DNA of 64,000 nt from Exiguobacterium sp. s146 (GTDB lineage Bacteria > Bacillota > Bacilli > Exiguobacteriales > Exiguobacteriaceae): the NCBI RefSeq assembly GCF_018618415.1, contig NZ_JACSMA010000001.1, positions 248,001 to 312,000 of the forward strand, in the 5' to 3' direction. The position numbers and the translations under genes are program-made. Positions within the stretch are counted from its first letter, which is position 1; the number at the start of each line of letters is the position of its first letter. The notes beneath the pieces are model-generated. The model was not told the DNA's origin, searched no databases, and worked only from the letters and a program-made list of their open reading frames with translations. Positions 48,623 through 56,922 of this stretch are shown here, one piece after another.

Positions 48623-48826
48623 TCACGTGTCGGGATGCAGTTGGGCCACAATCAATTCGACGGCAATCGTCAGCGCCTGAATGCGCCGATTGGCGAGTGT
48701 CAATTGTGACTTGTAGCGCTCAGGGGAGTCTTTTGCCTCGAGCGTTTTCACCGTCTCTTTCAATTTATGGAGAATCGAATCGAGTTGCCGCTTCGCCTCC
48801 GTCAGATCTGTCGCTGAATAATCCAT
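48623..48826 (-). CDS. Small helical protein of unknown function, 67 residues
   Basis: A charged, probably all-helical protein (SATDLTEAKRQLDSIL, ERYKSQLTLANRRIQALTIA) with heptad-like spacing. CTAGGAGGACGC precedes the ATG, which makes it a believable gene. I recognise no family. It lies upstream-tail to tail with the DUF305 gene. Confidence 0.65.
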   Translation of the reverse strand: MDYSATDLTEAKRQLDSILHKLKETVKTLEAKDSPERYKSQLTLANRRIQALTIAVELIVAQLHPDT

Positions 48827-48887
48827 GCGTCCTCCTAGATGGTTTTCCTCCAGTATACATAAGAAAAACCGAGGCGATGGCCCCGGC

Positions 48888-49061
48888 TTAGCGTATTTGC
48901 GGTATATATTTTCTAGTACGGCGGTTTGTCGAGCGCGGTGCGACGAGGAAGAAGATTCCTAACATCACGCCGACTCCAAGTCCCCAAAGACTGTTGAACA
49001 GAAGCATCAACACAATCCCGAAGACGAGTCCAATACTCACATCACCCATACGGTCAAACAT
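48888..49061 (-). CDS. Small membrane protein, 57 residues
   Basis: The protein starts MFDRMGDVSIGLVFGIVLML, then has a second hydrophobic segment WGLGVGVMLGIFFLVAP and a basic tail (NRRTRKYIPQIR). AAAGGTGG lies 6 bases upstream of the ATG. A GC-rich hairpin with TTTTT follows the stop on the reverse strand (48862-48890). Its two-helix layout with a GLGVGV segment recalls the pair at 36219-36585. Confidence 0.6.
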   Translation of the reverse strand: MFDRMGDVSIGLVFGIVLMLLFNSLWGLGVGVMLGIFFLVAPRSTNRRTRKYIPQIR

Positions 49062-49151
49062 TCGTAACCACCTTTTCTGTGTTTGCTAGACTAAAGGTTT
49101 ACCCACAATTGAGAAGTGATACACCTGGGAGGCTAGCACGTCTCCCTTTTG

Positions 49152-50072
49152 TTATACGTGATTTTTCTGACCAGGTTTCGTTTTGTAGAAACTATAGACG
49201 ACACTGATTAAGATGACGAGGACGATTGCACCAAGTGACATCCAAATCGGCATCTTGTAGACGTCGCCCAATACCATTTTCGCTCCGATGAACACGAGCA
49301 TGAAGCTGAGCCCGTGCTTCAAGTAGTAGAAGCGGTCAATCAAGTTGGCGAGGACGAAGTAGAGGCTACGCAAGCCAAGGATCGCCATGATGTTCGCGTA
49401 GAAGATGATATACGGGTCACGTGAGTAGGCGAAGCTGGCCGCGACCGAGTCGACGGCGAAGACGATATCCGACAGCTCGATAAAGATGAGCGCGATGAAG
49501 AGCGGCGTGAAGAACAGTTTGCCGTTGATCCGTTTCGTGAACTTCCCAGACGAGATGTCTTGCGTGATCGGCAAGCGGCGCTCGAGCCAACGGATCGTCT
49601 TGTTCTCTTCGAGCGACTCGTCCTTGCCGATGTTTTTGTACATCATCCATCCGGTATAGATGAGGAAGGCGCCGAACACGTAATAGACCCAACCGAAGTT
49701 CTCCAAGAGCGACACACCCGCGACGATGAAGACGGCCCGGAAGAAGATGGCTCCGAGAATGCCCCAGAACAACACCTTATGCTGATACTTGAGCGGAATC
49801 GCGAAATAGGCGAACACGAGCGAGAAGACGAACACGTTATCGATGGCGAGTGCCTTCTCGATGAAGTAGACGCTCGCATATTCGGTCGCGACCGTGCTGC
49901 CTTGCGAGTAGAACAACCAACCACCGAACGCGATGGCAATCCCGATCCAGACGAACGTCCATGTCCACGCCTCGCGGAGCGAGACTTCGTGTGCCTTGCG
50001 GTGGAACACCCCGAGGTCAAGCGCGAGCATGAAGATGACGAGTGCCAAAAAGGCGATGAGTAGGGTCAACAA
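49152..50072 (-). CDS. TerC family integral membrane protein
   Basis: A 306-residue protein with about nine membrane helices. The motifs DLGVFHRKAHEVSLREA, EKALAIDNVFVF and ELSDIVFAVDSVAA carry the conserved acidic residues of the TerC/Alx family, which is linked to Mn2+ or Ca2+ export and metalation of secreted enzymes. AAAAGGAGGAATC precedes the ATG. The promoter region carries two palindromes, so a repressor probably controls it. Confidence 0.88.
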   Translation of the reverse strand: MLTLLIAFLALVIFMLALDLGVFHRKAHEVSLREAWTWTFVWIGIAIAFGGWLFYSQGSTVATEYASVYFIEKALAIDNVFVFSLVFAYFAIPLKYQHKVLFWGILGAIFFRAVFIVAGVSLLENFGWVYYVFGAFLIYTGWMMYKNIGKDESLEENKTIRWLERRLPITQDISSGKFTKRINGKLFFTPLFIALIFIELSDIVFAVDSVAASFAYSRDPYIIFYANIMAILGLRSLYFVLANLIDRFYYLKHGLSFMLVFIGAKMVLGDVYKMPIWMSLGAIVLVILISVVYSFYKTKPGQKNHV

Positions 50073-50087
50073 TGATTCCTCCTTTTA

Positions 50088-50140
50088 AGTTCATATGAAC
50101 TCTATATAATTAATTTAAGGTCATAAGAACTTAAAGTCAA
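50088..50140 (-). promoter_or_regulatory. terC promoter with two palindromic operators
   Basis: On the reverse strand TTGACT (50140-50135) and TAAATT (50117-50112) are 17 bases apart. A palindrome AGTTCTTATGACCT sits between them, and a perfect copy AGTTCATATGAACT lies at 50088-50101. The two copies are 30 bp apart, about three helical turns, so a dimeric repressor could bind both cooperatively. Confidence 0.55.
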
Positions 50141-50161
50141 GAGGTCAAATTGCGATTCTAC

Positions 50162-50192
50162 AAAAAAACACTCCGAATCGATTTCGGAGTGT
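50162..50192 (-). terminator. Terminator of the dedA gene
   Basis: On the reverse strand ACACTCCGAA pairs with TTCGGAGTGT and is followed by TTTTTT. Confidence 0.88.
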
Positions 50193-50198
50193 GCACAC

Positions 50199-50822
50199 TT
50201 AACGCTGTTCAGAGCGGCGTGACCAGATGACGCGGACGATGAAAGCGCCTAGCCCGAGCAGGATGACGGCGAGGACGCCGTACATGACATGGGAATACGT
50301 CTCGATGTGGCCGAGCCACACTTGCCAATTCTCCCCGACATACACGCCGACGAAGATGAGCACCGTGTTCCAAATGAGCGTGCCGAGCGTTGTCAGTGTC
50401 AAGAATTTGACGAACGGCATATTCGACATGCCGGCCGGGATTGAGATAAGGCTGCGGACGACGGGGACGAACCGACCGAAGAAGACGAGCTTCGGTCCGA
50501 AGCGGTCGAACCAGCGATCGGCCATATGGACATCATCCACTTTCAAATAGAGACGTTTCCCGTAACGCGCGACCCATGACTCGAGACGCTCTTTGTCGAA
50601 GAACAACCCGACACTATATAAGACGATGGCCCCGATAACGGCACCGGCAGTCGCGGCGAGTATCATCCAGACAGGCGTAAGCGTGGTCGTCGTCGTGAAG
50701 AAGCCGCCGAATATTAAAATGAGCTCGGACGGGATGGGCGGGAAGACGTTCTCGATGAAGATAAGGAAGAGCACGCCCCAATAGCCGAACTGCTCAATCA
50801 TTTGTTGAATCCATTGTTCCAT
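50199..50822 (-). CDS. DedA family membrane protein
   Basis: A 207-residue protein with about five hydrophobic segments. The motifs FIENVFPPIPSELIL and FFGRFVPVVRSLISIPAGMSNM carry the Glu and Arg residues conserved in DedA proteins, which act as lipid scramblases or flippases; some recycle undecaprenyl phosphate. The exact lipid here is unknown. It is a single-gene unit. Confidence 0.88.
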   Translation of the reverse strand: MEQWIQQMIEQFGYWGVLFLIFIENVFPPIPSELILIFGGFFTTTTTLTPVWMILAATAGAVIGAIVLYSVGLFFDKERLESWVARYGKRLYLKVDDVHMADRWFDRFGPKLVFFGRFVPVVRSLISIPAGMSNMPFVKFLTLTTLGTLIWNTVLIFVGVYVGENWQVWLGHIETYSHVMYGVLAVILLGLGAFIVRVIWSRRSEQR

Positions 50823-50899
50823 GAATCGGGTCTCCTTGCGTATATGACATCTCTGTCTACTTTACCCGACGGCAAGGAGCACGCCTATACGGCTTGAGG

Positions 50900-50928
50900 T
50901 TGAATTTGATAAGATCGAGCGGTATGCT
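50900..50928 (+). promoter_or_regulatory. SigA promoter of the RAT-controlled HAD gene
   Basis: TTGAAT and TATGCT are exactly 17 bases apart. Transcription would start near 50935, about 17 bases before the RNA antiterminator. Confidence 0.65.
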
Positions 50929-50951
50929 TGAGGGGAAAACGACATACATCA

Positions 50952-51020
50952 GGATTGTTACTGGATTGGCAGGCAAAACCTAAATCGGGCGCATTTGTTG
51001 CGTCTGGTCTAGGTTTTTCT
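50952..51020 (+). promoter_or_regulatory. RAT: BglG/LicT-type ribonucleic antiterminator (RAT) and overlapping terminator
   Basis: Positions 50952-50980 read GGATTGTTACTG, GATTG, GCAGGCAAAACC; this agrees with the E. coli bgl RAT at all but two loop positions as I remember it. The 3' part (AAAACCTA) also forms the left arm of a terminator closed by TAGGTTTTT at 51010-51018. The two structures exclude each other, the hallmark of antitermination by BglG/SacY/LicT proteins under PTS control. Confidence 0.85.
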
Positions 51021-51048
51021 TGTATTCAGGACAAAAAAGGAGGATATT

Positions 51049-51885
51049 ATGCGACACATCATCTTTCTAGACGTCGACGGCACCCTCGTCGATGACCATG
51101 GCAACATCCCGGAATCGGCGAAGGAGGCCGTCCGGAAAGCGCGACAGAACGGCCATCTCGTCTTCTTGTCGACGGGACGCTCGAAGGCGGAGCTGTTCCC
51201 GGACATTCTCGACGTCGGGTTTGACGGGATCATCGGGGCGGCCGGTGGTTATATCGAGCTCGAAGAGGACGTGTTGTACCATCAACAAGTGTCGACGGAC
51301 GACTTGAGCCACCTCATCTCGTTCTTCACGGAACACGGCATCGACTTCTATCTCGAGTCGAATGACGGCCTGTTCGCCGGCGGTAACGCCAAGGCGCGCG
51401 TGGCGACGATGATTGACGAGTTGATGGCGAACAATCCGGAGGCGAGTGCGACAATCGAGCGCGGGTTAAAGCCGTTCCATGACGCGATGAGGGAAGGGGT
51501 CGACCTCGTCCGTCCTGATGTCAACAAAATCTCGTTCCTCGGCTCATCTGTCCCGCTCGACGTTATCCAACAAGAGTTCGCCTCCCGTTTCACCGTCATC
51601 CCGAGCACGGTCGCCGTCTTCGGGGCCAACAGCGGCGAGCTGTCGATCCCAGGCGTCAACAAAGCGACGGCGATTGCGACGTTGCTCGAACATCTAGGGC
51701 TCGAGCGTTCGCAGACGTTCGCCTATGGGGACGGGTTGAACGACATCGAGATGCTCGAATACGTCAACGTCGGTGTCGCCATGGGCAACGCCAAACCCGA
51801 GGTCAAGCGTGTCGCCGACGACGTGACGGACGCCTGTGATCAGGACGGGCTGGCCAACAGCTTCAAAAAGTATCGACTCATCTGA
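51049..51885 (+). CDS. Cof-type HAD hydrolase (sugar phosphatase-like)
   Basis: A 278-residue HAD phosphatase of the Cof/YidA class. Motif I is DVDGTLVDDHG at residues 7-17, motif II is FLSTGRSK near 44, and motif IV is AYGDGLNDIEML near 224, with a C2 cap between. It probably dephosphorylates sugar phosphates or other small phosphates. AAAGGAGGAT precedes the ATG. Its leader carries a LicT-type antiterminator, which ties it to PTS sugar use (possibly beta-glucosides), although no PTS gene is in the window. Confidence 0.88.
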   Translation: MRHIIFLDVDGTLVDDHGNIPESAKEAVRKARQNGHLVFLSTGRSKAELFPDILDVGFDGIIGAAGGYIELEEDVLYHQQVSTDDLSHLISFFTEHGIDFYLESNDGLFAGGNAKARVATMIDELMANNPEASATIERGLKPFHDAMREGVDLVRPDVNKISFLGSSVPLDVIQQEFASRFTVIPSTVAVFGANSGELSIPGVNKATAIATLLEHLGLERSQTFAYGDGLNDIEMLEYVNVGVAMGNAKPEVKRVADDVTDACDQDGLANSFKKYRLI

Positions 51886-51925
51886 AAAAAAGCCAAGCAA
51901 CCTTTTTTCAGGTTGCTTGGCTTTT
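51884..51925. terminator. Bidirectional terminator
   Basis: AAAAGCCAAGCAACC pairs with GGTTGCTTGGCTTTT. It serves the HAD gene and the convergent Rrf2 gene, whose last codons lie inside it. Confidence 0.88.
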
Positions 51926-52342
51926 CGTGGCGACATCGTTGACGACATCGGCAAGGGTCACGTGCTTCAATACCGACTCCATCGCCGATTGGGCATGGAT
52001 GAAAATCGGTTCGATTGTGGCTTGGATATGTTGGCCGACGGGGCACGCCGGGTTCGGGTTGTCATGGATGCTGAACAGCTCGTTCTCCTCGACGACACTG
52101 ACGGCGCGATAGACGTCATAGAGCGAAATCTCGGTCAAGTCTTTCGTCAGTTTGGCTCCGGCGACACCGGGCTTCACTTCGATTAAGTCGGCTTTCTTCA
52201 ACATGGCCATGATTTTTCGGATCAAGGCCGGGTTCGTGTTGACACTGCCGGCCAAAAAGTCAGACGAGGTGACGCCGTCCTTGTTGACCTCGATCAACGT
52301 CAAGATGTGAATGCCGACCGCGAAACGGCTACTGATGGACAT
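51908..52342 (-). CDS. Rrf2 family regulator (YwnA-like)
   Basis: A 144-residue winged-helix regulator. The N-terminus FAVGIHILTLI and the recognition region VNTNPALIRKIMAMLKKADLIEV are typical. It has a single Cys (NPACPVGQH) instead of the three needed for an Fe-S cluster, as in redox-sensing YwnA. It is divergent from an NAD(P)-binding reductase gene, matching the ywnA-ywnB arrangement of Bacillus. It probably represses that gene. Confidence 0.85.
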   Translation of the reverse strand: MSISSRFAVGIHILTLIEVNKDGVTSSDFLAGSVNTNPALIRKIMAMLKKADLIEVKPGVAGAKLTKDLTEISLYDVYRAVSVVEENELFSIHDNPNPACPVGQHIQATIEPIFIHAQSAMESVLKHVTLADVVNDVATKSQAT

Positions 52343-52412
52343 AGGCTACCACCTTTCTGCACAGTCGTGTAAGCGAATTGGTTACATCCTTAGTATAACA
52401 GGGAACAAACAA

Positions 52413-52473
52413 TTGACAAACGAAGGTGCTGTAACTATGATGATTACATGTAACTGATTTAATTACAGGTTAA
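52413..52473 (+). promoter_or_regulatory. Promoter and operators of the NmrA-type reductase gene
   Basis: TTGACA (52413-52418) and TATGAT (52436-52441) are 17 bases apart: a near-consensus promoter. Just downstream lies the perfect palindrome TTACATGTAA (52444-52453) and, 20 bp on, a related TTACAGGTTAA (52463-52473). These are likely sites for the divergent Rrf2 regulator. Confidence 0.65.
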
Positions 52474-52489
52474 AGGGAGGAAATGATTC

Positions 52490-53350
52490 ATGAAATACTT
52501 AGTCACAGGTGCGACCGGGAAACTCGGATCGAAAATTGTCGATGTGTTGCTCAAATCAGTACCCGCAAGTGAACTCGCGGTCAGTGTCCGCAACCCGGAG
52601 AAGGCAGAAGCACTGAAAGCGAAAGGCGTCGATGTGCGACACGGCGACTTCGACAAGCCAGAGACACTCGATGAAGCGTTCAAAGGTGTTGAGCGTCTGC
52701 TCATCATCTCGGCGGACGGGGACAATGACACACGTATTCGCCAACATGCGAACGCCGTCGAGGCGGCCGAGCGGGCCGGTGTCTCGTTCATCGCCTATAC
52801 GAGTCTCGCCGACGCGACAGAGAGTCAAAACCTGATGGCACCGCCGCACGTCGAGACGGAAGGCGCGATCGAACGGACGGGAATCCCGCATGCGTTCTTG
52901 CGCAACAACTGGTACTTAGAGAACGAACTCGGCAGCATTCAAGGCGTGCTCGCCGGTGCCCCTTGGGTGACGGCAGCACGTGACGGCAAAGTCGGTTGGG
53001 CGCTCCAGGATGATTATGCCGAAGCGGCAGCGAACGTGCTCCTCGCTGATGATTTCGAGCAAGACATTTTCGAATTGTCAGGCCCACTTCATACGCAAGC
53101 CGAGCTCGTCGAGGCGCTCAGCGATGTGCTCGGCCGTGAGGTCACTTTGCAGGAAGTGAGCTTGGATGCTTACGCCGGCGTCATGCGTGGCGCTGGGGTG
53201 CCGGAAGGGGCGATTCCGATTGTCGTCGGTATTCAAGACAGCATCCGCAACGGCTCGCTCGAAGTCGAGTCGAACGATTTCGAGTTGGTACTCGGTCGTC
53301 CGGTGACGCCGCTCAAAGAGGCGCTTCAAAAATTGATTGCCACATTATAA
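52490..53350 (+). CDS. NmrA/QorB-type NAD(P)-binding oxidoreductase
   Basis: A 286-residue atypical SDR with nucleotide-binding motif TGATGKLGSKIV at residues 6-17 and the segments ISADGDNDTRIRQHANAVEA and LRNNWYLEN, as in quinone reductase YtfG/QorB and YwnB-like proteins. It probably reduces quinones or related electrophiles with NADPH. It lacks a classical YxxxK active site. AAGGGAGGAA precedes the ATG. Control by the neighbouring Rrf2 protein is likely. Confidence 0.83.
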   Translation: MKYLVTGATGKLGSKIVDVLLKSVPASELAVSVRNPEKAEALKAKGVDVRHGDFDKPETLDEAFKGVERLLIISADGDNDTRIRQHANAVEAAERAGVSFIAYTSLADATESQNLMAPPHVETEGAIERTGIPHAFLRNNWYLENELGSIQGVLAGAPWVTAARDGKVGWALQDDYAEAAANVLLADDFEQDIFELSGPLHTQAELVEALSDVLGREVTLQEVSLDAYAGVMRGAGVPEGAIPIVVGIQDSIRNGSLEVESNDFELVLGRPVTPLKEALQKLIATL

Positions 53351-53387
53351 AACCAGACCGCGAATCCACATTCGCGGTCTGGTTTTT
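53349..53387 (+). terminator. Terminator after the reductase gene
   Basis: AAAACCAGACCGCGAAT pairs perfectly with ATTCGCGGTCTGGTTTT, followed by T. Confidence 0.92.
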
Positions 53388-53535
53388 AGTGGGTTTGGGC
53401 TTCGAGCTGACCGGTCACGTCTACTAACGTGCTTGCGGTCGAAGCGAGGCGGTCCGACATGTGGCTCAACTCTTTTTGAATGGCGGCTACTTGATTATCA
53501 TCCGATTGACCCGAATGTTTATCGAATTTACACAT
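53386..53535 (-). CDS. Possible small coiled-coil protein, 49 residues
   Basis: A short open frame reads MCKFDKHSGQSDDNQ, then a helical segment VAAIQKELSHMSDRLAST and TLVDVTGQLEAQTH. Codon use resembles real genes here and the composition is protein-like. There is no ribosome site before the ATG and a terminator lies directly upstream, so it may be a gene remnant. Confidence 0.4.
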   Translation of the reverse strand: MCKFDKHSGQSDDNQVAAIQKELSHMSDRLASTASTLVDVTGQLEAQTH

Positions 53536-53540
53536 CGAGG

Positions 53541-53571
53541 CAAAAAAAAGAGAAGCTGATGTGCTTCTCTA
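53541..53571 (-). terminator. Terminator of the TVP38 gene
   Basis: On the reverse strand AGAGAAGC pairs perfectly with GCTTCTCT and is followed by eight T. Confidence 0.88.
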
Positions 53572-54216
53572 GTCGTTCGTGAGACCGAGCCACCGTTTGA
53601 CCGATTCGCGGAAATAATACGTGACGCCGATCAATGTGACGAAGACGAGGGCAGCGATGAAGAACAAGGTGATGCTTCCCGAGGCGAGGCTCGCACCGAG
53701 AAAGCTATAGGCGAGCGTCCCTGGCATCATACCGAGGACGGTCGCAAGGAGAAACGACTTGAATTTGACCTTGGCAATGCCGCCTGCGTAACTGAGCAAA
53801 TCGAAGCTGACGAGCGGGATGAGCCGCAAGACGAATACGTACAGAAAACCGCGTTGCTCCATCTGCGTGAACAGTTTCTCCGACCATGGGTAGCTCTCGA
53901 CCTTGAGCACGGACCGTCCGAAAAAGCGGGCCATGACGTAACCGGTCACGGCCGCGGCCGTCGCCCCGAACAAGATATAGAGGACACCCGGCCATACCCC
54001 GAATGCGAGACCGGCGCCAAGTGATAACACAGACGTCGGCAAGAAGATGATCGGGCCGACCGCATAGATGAGGAAGAAGACGACCGGCCCCCACCAGCCG
54101 AACGACAAGACGATGTCGCGGACGTCGGATGGACGGAGCTCATACTGAAAATGGGTGATATAGAAGATGCTCCCGAACAAGGTGAGCATGAGACTCAATT
54201 TGAGCCAGTGGGGCAT
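53569..54216 (-). CDS. TVP38/TMEM64 family membrane protein
   Basis: A 215-residue membrane protein of the SNARE-associated/DedA superfamily with about five helices. Diagnostic parts are YAVGPIIFLPTSVLSLGAGLAFG, RFFGRSVL and LRLIPLVSFDLLSYAGGIAKV. These proteins are thought to move lipids across membranes. It is a single gene behind GGAGACGT. Confidence 0.85.
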   Translation of the reverse strand: MPHWLKLSLMLTLFGSIFYITHFQYELRPSDVRDIVLSFGWWGPVVFFLIYAVGPIIFLPTSVLSLGAGLAFGVWPGVLYILFGATAAAVTGYVMARFFGRSVLKVESYPWSEKLFTQMEQRGFLYVFVLRLIPLVSFDLLSYAGGIAKVKFKSFLLATVLGMMPGTLAYSFLGASLASGSITLFFIAALVFVTLIGVTYYFRESVKRWLGLTND

Positions 54217-54421
54217 AGCGGACGTCTCCTTTTCATCAGTTCTTTTGTTTATCGTATCGCATCACATTCCTAAATGAAGATGAACCGGCTTACACGATAC
54301 GTTCACAATGTACGATTGGACACAATAAAGTGGCTGAAAACGGAAAAAAAGGTCAACACTTATATAAACAGACTTTATTTTAGTCCTCTCCCCTACGATA
54401 AATAAAGTGGGAGGGATTGCC

Positions 54422-56131
54422 ATGAAAAATTTAAAAATGTCAAAAAAATTAGCAGTACTTATTAGTGTCTTCATCACGATGCTTGTGCTCGTGGCCACAC
54501 TTAGTCATGTCTTCATGGGACGCATGGCCGATGCGGGAGAATCGATTTATGAAGACAGGTTATTGCCGATTCGCGCGCTCGGTCAAATTCGGACGGATAA
54601 CCGTGCCTTGGACGGGTATATGCTCGAATTAATGTTGGCGACCGATTCGAGTCGGAATGAAGAACTACAGGCAAGTATCACCGAACGTCGTGACAGCATC
54701 GGGACGAACCTGGCGCTGTTCAATGAGACGTTCGCCTCGATCGATACCGAGATGCAAGGACGTGTCGACGATTTGAACACTGAGATTGCGGATTACTTGG
54801 AAGGGACGGAACTCGTGCTCCAGCCGGCGTTACGTGGTGAGAACGCCGCAGCGTATCGCATCTATTTGAGTGACTTGCGACCGATCCGTCAAGACCTCGT
54901 CGAGACGGCGACGGTCGTCATGGATGGGATCAACCAAGAGGCCGAGACGGCCAGCAAAACGATGCAGAACGATCGAACCGAATCCGTTACGTGGTTCTGG
55001 GTGCTCGTCGCCATTGGGGCATTCGTCTCGATTGGGCTCGGCGTCTACATCACGCGCCTCATCGTCCGTCCAATTCGAGAATTGAATGGACTCATGAGCC
55101 GTGCCGGGGCCGGTGATTTGAGGGTCGACAGTACGTACACCTCGCGCGACGAGATTGGTTCTCTCGCTAACTCGTTCAACGAGATGAAAGACAGCTTGCG
55201 TGACTTGATTGGAAACGTCACGACGACAGCGGGACGCGTCGCGACGTCATCAGATGATTTGAAATCGAACGTCGAAGAGACGACAAAAGCGACTGAGATG
55301 GTCGCTGTGACGATGGAGGAGATCGCCTCCGGTTCGGTCCGTCAATTGACGCGTGTGAAGGAATCGAGTAGCACGCTCACTGAACTGACGAACGGGATTC
55401 ATCACGTCTCGGACAGTGCCCAGCATATGACTGAACTGTCGGACGGGGCACTTCAAAAAGTCGGGACCGGCAACGAGTTGATTGTGACGCTCGAGTCCCA
55501 ACTCGAGGCGATGAACGAGAAAGTGAAAGCGTTGCAGACGGTCATCGGTCAACTCGATGTTCGTTCGCAAGAAATCGGCAGCATCACCGGTACGATTTCT
55601 GGCATCGCCGAACAGACGAACTTGCTCGCCTTGAACGCGGCCATCGAAGCAGCCCGGGCCGGCGACCACGGACGCGGCTTCGCCGTCGTCGCCTCAGAAG
55701 TCCGGAAACTCGCCGAAGAGTCGGCTGTCGCGACGAAACGAATCTCAGGGTTGATTGGAGACACACAGACGGAGACGAAACAAGCCGTGCAGACGATGCA
55801 CGTCGTCGAGAGCGAGATGGACCACAGCGTCACGAACGTCCAACAGGCTGGGCTAGCATTCGAAGACATCAAGCGGGCGATTGAAGAGGTCGGTCAAAAA
55901 GTCGAGGAAGTGTCAGGCGCTGTCCAAGAGATGGCAGCCGGGGCGACCGAGATTTTACAATCGGTGAACGAGATTCAAGGAATTACGGAGACGACGGCGA
56001 CCGACACCGAGAACACGTCGGCGGCGACGGAAGAACAGATGGCGTCGATGGAAGAGATCACGGCATCGGCCCAAGAGCTGTCGAACATGGCAGACGAGAT
56101 GCGCCAAATGACAAAACGATTCCACGTATGA
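54422..56131 (+). CDS. Methyl-accepting chemotaxis protein
   Basis: A 569-residue chemoreceptor with membrane helices at about 12-33 and 189-210, a four-helix-bundle type sensor between them, HAMP and a signalling domain. The tip [20 protein letters not shown] is intact. GGGAGGGA precedes the ATG. The upstream CTACGATAA resembles the -10 seen at flhO, so SigD control is possible. The 3' terminator marks the left edge of the AT-rich cassette. Confidence 0.92.
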   Translation: MKNLKMSKKLAVLISVFITMLVLVATLSHVFMGRMADAGESIYEDRLLPIRALGQIRTDNRALDGYMLELMLATDSSRNEELQASITERRDSIGTNLALFNETFASIDTEMQGRVDDLNTEIADYLEGTELVLQPALRGENAAAYRIYLSDLRPIRQDLVETATVVMDGINQEAETASKTMQNDRTESVTWFWVLVAIGAFVSIGLGVYITRLIVRPIRELNGLMSRAGAGDLRVDSTYTSRDEIGSLANSFNEMKDSLRDLIGNVTTTAGRVATSSDDLKSNVEETTKATEMVAVTMEEIASGSVRQLTRVKESSSTLTELTNGIHHVSDSAQHMTELSDGALQKVGTGNELIVTLESQLEAMNEKVKALQTVIGQLDVRSQEIGSITGTISGIAEQTNLLALNAAIEAARAGDHGRGFAVVASEVRKLAEESAVATKRISGLIGDTQTETKQAVQTMHVVESEMDHSVTNVQQAGLAFEDIKRAIEEVGQKVEEVSGAVQEMAAGATEILQSVNEIQGITETTATDTENTSAATEEQMASMEEITASAQELSNMADEMRQMTKRFHV

Positions 56132-56135
56132 CGGA

Positions 56136-56169
56136 CAGGCAGGTCGCCCATCGACCTGCCTGCTTTTTT
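56136..56169 (+). terminator. Terminator after the chemoreceptor, left copy of a duplicated hairpin
   Basis: CAGGCAGGTCG and CGACCTGCCTG form a perfect 11-bp stem with a 5-base loop, followed by CTTTTTT. The identical stem recurs at 59513-59538. Confidence 0.92.
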
Positions 56170-56344
56170 AGATTGAACTCCGTTTTATAGAATCGTAGCA
56201 ACTTAGGGACCCTAGGCGTTAGTCACATTAATCTATCAGGCGAGGGTCATTGAGTGGATGAATTTACCATAGGTAGTTCGTCATAATCGACTGAATACTT
56301 TTTATGTAAAATGAATCAAATTGTAATAATCTGTTATCGGATTG

Positions 56345-56372
56345 TTGAATTTAATGTGAACTATGCTAGATT
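56345..56372 (+). promoter_or_regulatory. Promoter of the secreted-peptide gene
   Basis: TTGAAT and the extended -10 TGCTAGATT are separated by 16 bases, 57 bases before the peptide start. The region 56172-56344 upstream is AT-rich with no gene. Confidence 0.5.
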
Positions 56373-56428
56373 TTATGTGTATCAACTCTTTGAATTTCAA
56401 AAATTTAACAAGAAAGAAGGAATGTGTG

Positions 56429-56758
56429 ATGAACAAGAAGACAAAACGATTTGCGAGTTCAGCTTTAGTGGTCGGCGCGCTTTTAGTAGGCGCAGGGTCT
56501 GCCTCGGCAGCGACGTTCGGTACGGCATCTAGTGGGGCGTCTACAGTAGAATCATTCCAGATCAAGTACAATGGTGCGGCTTGGAACTACAGTAATTCAA
56601 AATACAAATCTACTTCGTTCAAATATACGCGCAACGGTAGAACGTTGTTAAGCAAAGTAGCCTACAGCACAAAAGTGACAGGCTCTGTTTGGGACGATTT
56701 GAGATGGGGAGACAAGTACACAACGAAGTTCAGCTGGGCTCGAGGCGCACTGAAATAA
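56429..56758 (+). CDS. Secreted cationic Trp/Tyr-rich peptide, candidate bacteriocin
   Basis: A 109-residue precursor with a Sec signal (MNKKTKRF, hydrophobic core, cleavage near ASA-A at 27/28). The mature chain of about 82 residues has 13 Lys/Arg against 4 Asp/Glu, four Trp, many Tyr and no Cys. It contains YNGAAWNYSNSKYKSTSFKY and ends SWARGALK. Size, export type and charge resemble lactococcin 972-like bacteriocins, but the typical motifs are not clearly present, so this may be a new family. AGAAAGAAGG precedes the ATG. Membrane and ABC genes follow. Confidence 0.7.
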   Translation: MNKKTKRFASSALVVGALLVGAGSASAATFGTASSGASTVESFQIKYNGAAWNYSNSKYKSTSFKYTRNGRTLLSKVAYSTKVTGSVWDDLRWGDKYTTKFSWARGALK

Positions 56759-56785
56759 GTCTTCTGGTGAAGGTAGAGGGTGTGA

Positions 56786-56825
56786 ATCAGACCCGATAGG
56801 TATGTTCCTACAGGGTCTGAATTCA
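56786..56825 (+). other. Stem-loop between the peptide gene and the transporter genes
   Basis: TCAGACCC pairs with GGGTCTGA, with a further inner AGG/CCT pairing and flanking GAA/TTC. No T-run follows, so it may stabilise the peptide mRNA or reduce read-through into the transporter genes. Confidence 0.5.
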
Positions 56826-56922
56826 TGTCTACATGATGTGATGGATTTCTATGTTTAATGGAGTGGCAGCTTACTTTTTTAACTCATAAATTATAACTTA
56901 CTGTTTTTTTTAGTTAGGTAGT

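Noticed and set aside
50073-50150. A yybP-ykoY Mn2+ riboswitch upstream of terC
   Set aside because: The leader is too short and lacks the paired conserved loops; palindromic operators explain the region better.
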